A DNA stretch of 19,687 nt. It comes from Actinomycetes bacterium. GTDB lineage: Bacteria > Actinomycetota > Actinomycetes > Actinomycetales > Dermabacteraceae. The first letter of the stretch is position 1; every line of letters starts with the position of its first letter. Made by a program: the position numbers and the translations under genes. The notes beneath the pieces are model-generated. The model worked only from the letters and a program-made list of their open reading frames with translations. It was not told where the DNA came from and did not search any database. Shown here piece after piece: positions 14,192 to 19,687 of this stretch. The stretch is taken from assembly GCA_023389045.1 (NCBI GenBank), contig JAEWEZ010000156.1, forward strand, positions 1-19,687, read 5' to 3'.

Positions 14192-15174
14192 TACAGTTCC
14201 TCCTCCTTCAACATCACGCGCATGTACAGAACCGAGATGACCAGCAGCAGGAGGGTCAGCAGCACCGCGATCGTGGAGCCCATGCCGTATTGGCCCTGGG
14301 AGAAGGACTCGGTGTAGGACCACACGCCAAGGTTCATGACTTCTCGATTGGAGCCATCGCCTCCGGGCATCAGGTAGATCTGCGTGAACACTTTGAAGTC
14401 CCAGATCGTCGAGAGAATGATGCAGACCGCGAAGATGGGGCGGAGCGCCGGGACGGTCACGTTGACGAAGCGTTGCCAGGGGCCGGCGCCGTCCACGGTG
14501 GCTGCTTCATAGAGTTCTTTGGGCACGGTCATGAGGCCGGCGAGCATGGTCACGGCGATGAAGGGGAAGCCGTGGTAGATCACGTTGAGGGCGGCGATCC
14601 CGTAGAAACTCCAGCGGTCTGCGAACCAGTTGACGCTGCCCGCCTCGTACACGCCGATCCCGTCGAGCACCGAGGCGACGAACCCTGAAAGCGGGTTGAA
14701 GAGCCAGACGAAGACGTAGGTGCCGGTCAGGGCGGGCATCGCCCAGGCGACCATGATCGCGGTGGTGCAGATGGAGCGCCAGAGTGTGCTGAGTTGGTTC
14801 AGGAAGAGGGCGACGACGGTTCCGAGGCCGACGGTGGCAATCACGCAGACCACAGCGAAACCGACCGTATTGGGCAGCACCGTGGACCACAGGAAACTGT
14901 CGCTGAGGGCGACGATGTAGTTGTCGAAGCCGACGTAGTTGCTGTCGCCGCGCAGCAGATTGCGCAGTTCGTACTGCTGCAGGGAAAGATCCAGCACCCG
15001 CAGCAGCGGCCAGAACAGCAGGCCTGCGAGCACGATCAGCGCGGGGGCGAGCAGGAGCCACGGGGCGACGGCCCGCTGGAAGCGCCTCCCGGCCGGCACG
15101 GTCCGACGGGGGATCGCCTGGGCGTTCCCCTCGGGCCGTGCCGGCCGGTTGGTCAGCGTGGATGCGTTACTCAT
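14191..15174 (-). CDS. Carbohydrate ABC transporter permease (MalF type)
   Basis: This 327-residue permease is the MalF-like partner in the importer. A basic N-terminal cytoplasmic tail of about 35 residues (with a GGTCCGACGGGG motif in its DNA, read IPRRTVP) is followed by six membrane segments. The EAA loop is at YEAATVDGAGPWQRFVNVTVPAL (222-244). The ATG at 15174 overlaps the binding-protein stop as ATGA and is preferred over a long upstream extension with no hydrophobic or conserved content. The C-terminus ends MLKEEEL. The substrate is not readable from the permease; the operon points to a GlcNAc- or MurNAc-containing saccharide. Confidence 0.93.
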   Translation of the reverse strand: MSNASTLTNRPARPEGNAQAIPRRTVPAGRRFQRAVAPWLLLAPALIVLAGLLFWPLLRVLDLSLQQYELRNLLRGDSNYVGFDNYIVALSDSFLWSTVLPNTVGFAVVCVIATVGLGTVVALFLNQLSTLWRSICTTAIMVAWAMPALTGTYVFVWLFNPLSGFVASVLDGIGVYEAGSVNWFADRWSFYGIAALNVIYHGFPFIAVTMLAGLMTVPKELYEAATVDGAGPWQRFVNVTVPALRPIFAVCIILSTIWDFKVFTQIYLMPGGDGSNREVMNLGVWSYTESFSQGQYGMGSTIAVLLTLLLLVISVLYMRVMLKEEEL

Positions 15175-16469
15175 TTGGCCTTGGAGAAGATCTCGTCCAT
15201 CTCCTGGGTGGCCGCCTCGCAAGCGTCCTTCACGGTGGTGCCACCAAGGATCTTCGTCATCAGGGTGGAGAGGGTCTTCTTCCCTTCGATCTGGCCCCAG
15301 GCCGGGGTCACGGGAACGGACTTGCCGCCTTCGCTCATCTGGGTAGCGAACACCTTGGTCAGTTCGTTTCCTTCGGCGACCACTGCGTCGAGGGCTTTCT
15401 GCTCGCCGGGGAAGTAGTTGGTTTCCTTGGCCCACTGGGTGGCGAACTCACCGGTGGCCATGAGTTTGATCAGCTCAAAGGCCAGTTCGGGTTCCTTGCT
15501 GTCGGTGAAGCGGCACAGATTCGATCCGCCGAGGAACGACGGGGCAATCGGGGAGTCCTTCGCGGGGATCGTGAAGGCCACGAGTTTGTCGGCCAGTTCG
15601 GGGTTGTCGGCCCGGATGGTGGCCGGAACCCAGGAGCCGGTGATGAACATCGGGATCTTGCCCTGCAGGAACTCGGCGAGAACGTCGGTTTCCTTCCACG
15701 AGGACGCCGCCGGGGTGGAGGAGTTGTGCTTGAGCGCGAGGTCCACGTACCAGGAGAGGCCTTCGACGGCCTCGGGCTTGTTCAGCGTGGCCTTCCATTT
15801 GCCGCCCTCTTCCACGGCGATCTCGCCGCCATTGCCCCAGACGAAGGGCAGGCAGGAGAAGGTGCTCACGCCGGGCACGGGGAAGGGGATCCAGTCGGGG
15901 TTGTGCTTTTTGAGCGTGGTGATCATCGTCAGCAGCTCATCGCGGTTTTGCGGCTGTTCTGCCACGCCGGCTTCGGTGAGCATGTCTCGGTTGCCAAGGA
16001 TCGCGCGCACCCCGGCGTACCAGGGCATGCCGTACATCTTGCCGTCGAGGGTGGCGGAGTCGACGAGGCCCTGGATCAGGCCGTCTTTGAGGCCGGCCTT
16101 CTCGATGTCTTCGGTGAGTTCGTCGATGCCGCCGGCGTCAGCGAACTCGGGGGTCCAGGTGGTGCCGACTTCGGCGACGTCGGGGCCGGTTCCGCCGGCC
16201 ATGGCGGTCACGAACTTGTCGTGGGCACCATCCCAGGGCTGCACCTGCACTTCGAGGGTGGCTCCGGTCTTGTCCTGGAAGGCTTTCTTTAGCCCGGCGA
16301 CGTATTCGTCGGTCTTGGCGTTTGTCCCTTCCATCAGCCACAGGGTGATGGTCTTGCCCTTATTGGCTTCGGGGTCGGTGGGGTTGCTCGATTCGCCGCC
16401 GCAGGCGGCGAGGGCGAGGGCGGCCGATCCGGCTGCACCTGCAGTCAAAACACTCCGTCGTGCGATCAT
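15171..16469 (-). CDS. Sugar-binding lipoprotein of ABC transporter (SBP family 1)
   Basis: This 432-residue extracellular solute-binding protein starts with the lipoprotein signal MIARRSVLTAG...ALALAAC: a basic n-region (RR), a hydrophobic core and a lipobox LAAC with C23 as the lipid anchor. The mature part has the family-1 layout, with ITLWLMEGTNAKTDEYVAGLKKAF near the start, WDGAHDKFVTAMAGGTGPDVAEVGTTWTPEF, and FITGSWVPA in the hinge region. It would bind the sugar outside the membrane and deliver it to the two permeases. The ATG at 16469 has AGGAG 5 nt upstream. It is the first gene of the operon, directly downstream of the candidate operator. By gene context the ligand is probably a cell-wall amino sugar or muropeptide sugar; relatives carry maltose, chitobiose and other oligosaccharides. 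Confidence 0.93.
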   Translation of the reverse strand: MIARRSVLTAGAAGSAALALAACGGESSNPTDPEANKGKTITLWLMEGTNAKTDEYVAGLKKAFQDKTGATLEVQVQPWDGAHDKFVTAMAGGTGPDVAEVGTTWTPEFADAGGIDELTEDIEKAGLKDGLIQGLVDSATLDGKMYGMPWYAGVRAILGNRDMLTEAGVAEQPQNRDELLTMITTLKKHNPDWIPFPVPGVSTFSCLPFVWGNGGEIAVEEGGKWKATLNKPEAVEGLSWYVDLALKHNSSTPAASSWKETDVLAEFLQGKIPMFITGSWVPATIRADNPELADKLVAFTIPAKDSPIAPSFLGGSNLCRFTDSKEPELAFELIKLMATGEFATQWAKETNYFPGEQKALDAVVAEGNELTKVFATQMSEGGKSVPVTPAWGQIEGKKTLSTLMTKILGGTTVKDACEAATQEMDEIFSKAK

Positions 16470-16504
16470 GATGGCTCCTGGTGAGGCGGGGTGGCCCGGA
16501 TGCG

Positions 16505-16550
16505 CCCTGAACACACCGGGCAGAAAGTTTCTTCCCTGAACGGGAGGGAA
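16505..16550. promoter_or_regulatory. Candidate operator in the divergent promoter region
   Basis: CCCTGAAC occurs at 16505-16512 and 16534-16541. The second copy is part of an inverted repeat TTCCCT-N7-AGGGAA (16532-16537 and 16545-16550), flanked by TTTC and GAAA-like bases. It lies between the binding-protein and GlcNAc-kinase genes, so it could control both directions. TTCCCTGAAC recurs before the MurR/RpiR gene. No clear -35/-10 pair is visible in this region. Confidence 0.5.
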
Positions 16551-16580
16551 AATGAAAGTACCACAGTCAGAGGTGGTTCT

Positions 16581-17630
16581 GTGAGCCCCAGCACATCTCC
16601 GTTCGATCACGAGACTGAGCAGCCGACCAGCACCGAAACCCCCACTACAGCGGCCCAGCCCGTCCCCTGCCGCGTCGTCGTCGGCGCCGATGTGGGCGGA
16701 ACCAGCGCGCGCGTCGTCATCGCCGAAGCCGACGGCGCCGCCCAAGAACTCCACCGATTCACCGGCCCCGGCGCGAACCTGCGCTCCTCCGGCCCTGCCG
16801 CCCTCGACGCCCTCATCGACACGCTCGCCACCGCCCTGCGCGAAACCGCCGACCGTCTCGGCACTCCCCTGGAGATCGCTTCCCTCATGCTCGGGATCGC
16901 CGGCGCCGGCCCCGCCCGGCACGACGAGGTCACCGACCACCTCACCGCATCCTGCGCGCAGGCCGGGATCACCCCCGAGGTCATTACCGTGAGCGGCGAT
17001 CACCTCACTGCATTCCTGGGCGGCGGGATCGGCGAGAACGGGATTCTGCTGCTCGCCGGCACCGGCGCCGTGGCCGTGGCCGTGCGCGAGGGGAAACCCG
17101 CCGAGCGCATCGACGGGATGGGCTGGCTGCTCGGCGATATCGGCTCGGCCGTGTGGCTTGGCCGCCGCACCCTCGGAGCCGTTGCCGCCGATATCGACGG
17201 CCGCGGCCCCCGCACCCTGCTCACCGAACGCCTCGGCGACATGCTCGACCTGGACCTGCGCGACGGGATCCTCCCACCCTCCCCCACCGGCGACCCCCGG
17301 CAGGACCTCATCCGCGCTCTTGATGAGATCGCCCCCGCCTCCTCCCCCGCTGCCCTGGGGCGTTTTGCGCCGCTCCCCGGCACCGTGCCCGAGGATCCGG
17401 TGGCGCGCGGCATCCTCGACACCGCGATCCGACACCTCATGGACTGCGTGCACCGCCTGGACCCCGAAGCCCTCGCCCTGCCGGTGGTTCTCGCCGGTTC
17501 CGTACTCGCCACGGCCGGCCCCATCCACGATGAGATCGTGACCGGGCTCGAGGCCGAGGGGCGGGAGGTGGCGGTGAGCCGTGATGGGCTCGACGGGGCA
17601 CTGCTGCTGGCGCGAAAGGCCATGCGATGA
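16581..17630 (+). CDS. nagK: N-acetylglucosamine kinase (BadF/BadG ATPase family)
   Basis: This 349-residue sugar kinase would phosphorylate GlcNAc released by NagZ to GlcNAc-6-phosphate. The phosphate-binding motif VVGADVGGTSARVVIAEADG is at about 33-52, the catalytic-base region is SGDHLTAFLGG (D140), the second phosphate motif is LLLAGTGAVAVAV (156-168), and GWLLGDIGSAVWLGRR (181-196) is the family's hallmark. The usual GDEGS reads GDIGS here. The GTG at 16581 is chosen because AGAGG ends 7 nt upstream; a longer in-frame start at 16491 would run through the regulatory region. The first 30 residues are disordered. It is divergent from the importer operon and overlaps the next gene by 4 nt. 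Confidence 0.85.
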   Translation: MSPSTSPFDHETEQPTSTETPTTAAQPVPCRVVVGADVGGTSARVVIAEADGAAQELHRFTGPGANLRSSGPAALDALIDTLATALRETADRLGTPLEIASLMLGIAGAGPARHDEVTDHLTASCAQAGITPEVITVSGDHLTAFLGGGIGENGILLLAGTGAVAVAVREGKPAERIDGMGWLLGDIGSAVWLGRRTLGAVAADIDGRGPRTLLTERLGDMLDLDLRDGILPPSPTGDPRQDLIRALDEIAPASSPAALGRFAPLPGTVPEDPVARGILDTAIRHLMDCVHRLDPEALALPVVLAGSVLATAGPIHDEIVTGLEAEGREVAVSRDGLDGALLLARKAMR

Positions 17631-18502
17631 GCAGCGAGCAGCCCGCCGAGCCCCGTCGGCCCCACAGCCGCGAGCCCGAGGCCGGATTCGGTGCGGAACA
17701 CGCCGCCGGCGCAGCGCGGCCGGAACGGCCCGCAGGCGCGGCACACCCCGCGCGCACGGGACGCCCCGCGCGCCCGCGCCCGAAACGCAGCCTGCAGGAC
17801 CGCCTGCTCTCCGAGAACCTGCGGATGGCCCTCTCGCTGCTGTTCGCCTTCGTGATTGCCGGCGGAGCCATGCTTCTTTTCCCCGGAACAAACTTCACGC
17901 TTCTGCGCGATTCAGATCAGAAGCTCGCCGCCGTCCAGCTCACCTTCGCGGTGTTCACAGCGCTGTACTTCCTGGGCTTCTCCCTGCTCACGTTGGCAGC
18001 GCTGCGCGAGCAGCCACGAGCCCGTCTGCTCGCCGTCGCCCGCCTCAGCCACGCCCGCAAAACCGTGCCGGCCTATCGCTGGCTCGCCGGCCGCTCCGGT
18101 GCCGTCGGGGAGGTGGGTCAGCTCATGATCACCGCCGGTATCTCGATCTACCTGCTCGCTTCCCGCCCACCGAATCTGCCGCTCGTGCTGCTGCTGGCCG
18201 TGGCGACCACCTCGATCGTCATCACCTGGATCAGCTCCGTCGTCACCTTCACCCTCGAATACGCGGCGGCCGACTCCGACGGCACCGCCTTCACCCTCGA
18301 GGGCACCCCCGCCCCCGAGCGCGAACTGCCCGAGTACCTGTATGCCGCGATCCTCGTGCAAACCTCGGCCGGACCCACCGAACTGATCCCGCTCACCCGC
18401 GATGCTCGCCGCCTGGTGCGGAACCAGGCGGTGCTCTCGCATGTGATGAGCACGATCATCGTGGCCGTTGGCGTGTCCGTCCTGCTCACAGCCGTGGGCT
18501 GA
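17627..18502 (+). CDS. DUF1345 family membrane protein
   Basis: This 291-residue protein has an R/P/A-rich, probably disordered N-terminus (1-55) and then four or five membrane segments (about 67-84, 100-122, 163-178, 185-206 and 270-290). The C-terminal block ELPEYLYAAILVQTSAGPTELIPLTRDARRLVRNQAVLSHV matches the DUF1345 pattern of an aromatic-rich segment, a TS/SD turn, then an RR-containing helix before the last membrane segment. No biochemical function is known to me for this family. Its ATG overlaps the GlcNAc-kinase stop as ATGA, so the two are co-translated. A link to amino-sugar salvage, for example in transport or envelope homeostasis, is only a contextual inference. A reversed copy of the GCCGACGGGG motif lies in the N-terminal coding region (17651-17659). 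Confidence 0.75.
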   Translation: MSSEQPAEPRRPHSREPEAGFGAEHAAGAARPERPAGAAHPARTGRPARPRPKRSLQDRLLSENLRMALSLLFAFVIAGGAMLLFPGTNFTLLRDSDQKLAAVQLTFAVFTALYFLGFSLLTLAALREQPRARLLAVARLSHARKTVPAYRWLAGRSGAVGEVGQLMITAGISIYLLASRPPNLPLVLLLAVATTSIVITWISSVVTFTLEYAAADSDGTAFTLEGTPAPERELPEYLYAAILVQTSAGPTELIPLTRDARRLVRNQAVLSHVMSTIIVAVGVSVLLTAVG

Positions 18503-18513
18503 CGGCTGGGCGC

Positions 18514-18524
18514 GCCCGCCGGGC
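18514..18524. terminator. Short palindrome GCCCG-C-CGGGC after the DUF1345 gene
   Basis: A perfect 5-bp stem begins 12 nt after the DUF1345 stop. The stem is too short to be called a terminator with confidence. A TAGGAT sequence at 18531-18536 is a possible -10 element for the downstream monooxygenase-like gene, without an obvious -35. Confidence 0.25.
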
Positions 18525-18605
18525 GGCCACTAGGATGAACGGCGAGCGCCCGCCGCCACCGCGCGCCCGGCGCAGCCCGACGCATCCCCTCCGGAAGGTC
18601 TCTCG

Positions 18606-19687
18606 ATGTCCGACCAGCACGACTCGGCCCAGCAGGTCCCCACGCGCGAGAAGGTCCTCGTCGTCGGCGCCGGCCCGGCCGGTCTCGCCGCCGCTGCCGC
18701 CCTCACGGCCCTGCAGGTCCCCTTCGACCTGGTCGATAGCGCCGCCCACGTCGGCGGCATCTGGGACCCGGAGCGGAAGGACTCCCCCGTCTGGCGCAGC
18801 ATGGAGATGATCTCCTCGCGCGAGTTCACCCAGTACGAGGACATGATCCAGCCGGTCTCCTTCCCGGAGTTCCTGCGGCCCGAGCAGATGGGCAAGTACC
18901 TGCGCGCCTACGCGTCGCGCTACAACCTCACCGAGCATTTCCGTCCCCGCACCACCGTGCGCCGCGCCGCCTCCTTCGAGGAAGGCACCTGGCAGGTGGA
19001 ACTCTCCACCGGCGAAATCAACGTTTACCGCGCAATCATTGCCGCGCAGGGCACCAGCTCCCGCCCCCACCTGCCCGCATGGGCCGATGAGGTTCCCGCC
19101 AGCACTGCCGCTTTCCACTCCAGCCAGTGGGAGGGGTCCGACGGGCTCGAAGGCAAGCGCGTGCTCGTGGTCGGATCGGGTCAGTCCGCTGCGGATATTG
19201 CCGTGGATGCTGCCCGCCGCGCCCTCGAAGTGCGCTGGTCCGTGCGCACTGGCCACTGGATCGTGCCGCGCCGCATCGGCCCCCTCAGCGGAGAAGCACT
19301 CGCGAGCCGCGAACCCACCCTGCTCAAGGGATTCAATAAGCGCCTGGCGACCTTCGTGGTGGGCCGCACCGCCGGCGACCCCGCCTCGGTGGGGCTGCCG
19401 AAGCCGGAGCTGCCGGTCACCGAGGATCGCGTGATCGTCTCGGACACCGTGATGGACCGGATCCGCGAGGGTCGCATCACCCCCACCGGGGATGTCACCG
19501 GGATTGGGGCCGACGGGGCCGTGCAGGGTGAAGGGCTCGACGGGTACGTTCCCGACCTCATCATCTTCGCCACCGGTTACGAGTGCGGCAGCAACTTCCT
19601 GCCCGAGGACGTGATCCCGCCGACCGCCGACGGCACCCCCGACCTGTTCATGGGCGCCTTCCCGCGTCACCGCGATGACCTGGCGAT
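18606..19687 (+). CDS. Flavin-containing monooxygenase-like NAD(P)/FAD protein, partial at right edge
   Basis: This gene begins at the ATG at 18606, with GGAAGG 7 nt upstream, and remains open for 360 codons to the window edge. An N-terminal FAD-binding Rossmann motif VLVVGAGPAGLAAA (17-30) is followed by VGGIWD. A second dinucleotide motif VLVVGSGQSAADIAVDAARR (186-205) would bind NADPH, and the FATGYE motif (321-326) is typical of the FMO/Baeyer-Villiger monooxygenase and thioredoxin-reductase-like group. The linker PASTAAFHSSQW is a degraded form of the FMO fingerprint F-x-G-x-x-x-H-x-x-x-Y/F, so the exact class is open: FMO, lysine/ornithine N-hydroxylase-like or a related oxidoreductase. 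A GGGGCCGACGGGG copy lies inside (19506-19518), read as GADGAV in a probable surface loop. Confidence 0.82.
   Translation, partial: MSDQHDSAQQVPTREKVLVVGAGPAGLAAAAALTALQVPFDLVDSAAHVGGIWDPERKDSPVWRSMEMISSREFTQYEDMIQPVSFPEFLRPEQMGKYLRAYASRYNLTEHFRPRTTVRRAASFEEGTWQVELSTGEINVYRAIIAAQGTSSRPHLPAWADEVPASTAAFHSSQWEGSDGLEGKRVLVVGSGQSAADIAVDAARRALEVRWSVRTGHWIVPRRIGPLSGEALASREPTLLKGFNKRLATFVVGRTAGDPASVGLPKPELPVTEDRVIVSDTVMDRIREGRITPTGDVTGIGADGAVQGEGLDGYVPDLIIFATGYECGSNFLPEDVIPPTADGTPDLFMGAFPRHRDDLA

Noticed and set aside
13361..14323. Longer form of the MalG-type permease starting at 14323
   Set aside because: The first 44 residues overlap the MalF-type permease in another frame and lack membrane character. 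ATG at 14191 in TAATG with AAGGAGGAGG upstream is clearly better.
16470..17891. Upstream extension of the binding-protein frame to 906 residues
   Set aside because: The extension lies antisense to the GlcNAc kinase and contains no recognisable domain. The lipoprotein signal with its ribosome site sets the start at 16469.
18486..19670. Minus-strand open frame of 394 codons at the right end
   Set aside because: It is opposite a plus-strand flavoprotein with two Rossmann motifs and an ATG with a good ribosome site. The minus-strand product is G/A/E/H-rich shadow sequence.
1..19687. CRISPR array, tRNA, rRNA, insertion sequence, prophage or defence system
   Set aside because: No evenly spaced identical repeats with unique spacers, tRNA/rRNA-like segments, transposase or integrase motifs, or defence-gene domains were found. 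The 17-bp array has no spacers.

Overview
The window is very GC-rich, with dense, short-spaced or overlapping genes, strong GC bias at third codon positions, frequent GTG starts and GGAGG-type ribosome sites. Its gene families (a MsiK-type sugar ABC transporter without its own ATPase, a MurR/RpiR regulator, MetY, DUF1345) fit a high-GC Gram-positive bacterium, most likely an actinobacterium of the Micrococcales. A Dermabacteraceae-like genome is a guess from general style only.

Layout. Left (1-6174, minus strand): a 17-bp tandem repeat. Next comes a large multi-pass membrane protein that aligns gaplessly with the motif regions of membrane proton-pumping pyrophosphatases but has lost almost all catalytic residues. 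It is followed by a thioredoxin/NHL-propeller protein and two tandem, translationally coupled HAD phosphatases. Middle (6175-7806): a 336-bp non-coding stretch with a C-rich repeat (G-quadruplex candidate on the minus strand) and a 13-bp perfect inverted repeat, then metY (O-acetylhomoserine sulfhydrylase).

Core (7973-17630) is a cell-wall amino-sugar salvage locus. On the minus strand, in transcription order, lie a lipoprotein solute-binding protein, two ABC permeases, the GH3 beta-N-acetylhexosaminidase NagZ, anhydro-MurNAc kinase AnmK, MurNAc-6-phosphate etherase MurQ and, after a 350-bp gap, a MurR/RpiR-type regulator. Most junctions are 1- or 4-nt stop/start overlaps. Divergently on the plus strand lie an N-acetylglucosamine kinase and, overlapping it by 4 nt, a DUF1345 membrane protein. 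The expected flow is: import of a GlcNAc-MurNAc or GlcNAc-anhydroMurNAc saccharide; cleavage in the cytosol by NagZ; AnmK phosphorylation of anhydroMurNAc to MurNAc-6P; MurQ removal of lactate to give GlcNAc-6P; and GlcNAc kinase feeding the released GlcNAc into the same pool. A repeated CCCTGAAC/TTCCCT element occurs in the divergent promoter region and upstream of the regulator, and is a good candidate operator.

Right end: a flavin monooxygenase-like protein starts at 18606 and runs out of the window.

The most unusual points are the catalytically dead pyrophosphatase relative, the ABC-type uptake system fused to a complete MurNAc recycling operon, the candidate operator, and a dispersed GGGGCCGACGGGG motif. 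That motif is far commoner than composition predicts, is strongly biased to one strand, and sits mainly in gaps, protein termini and linkers.
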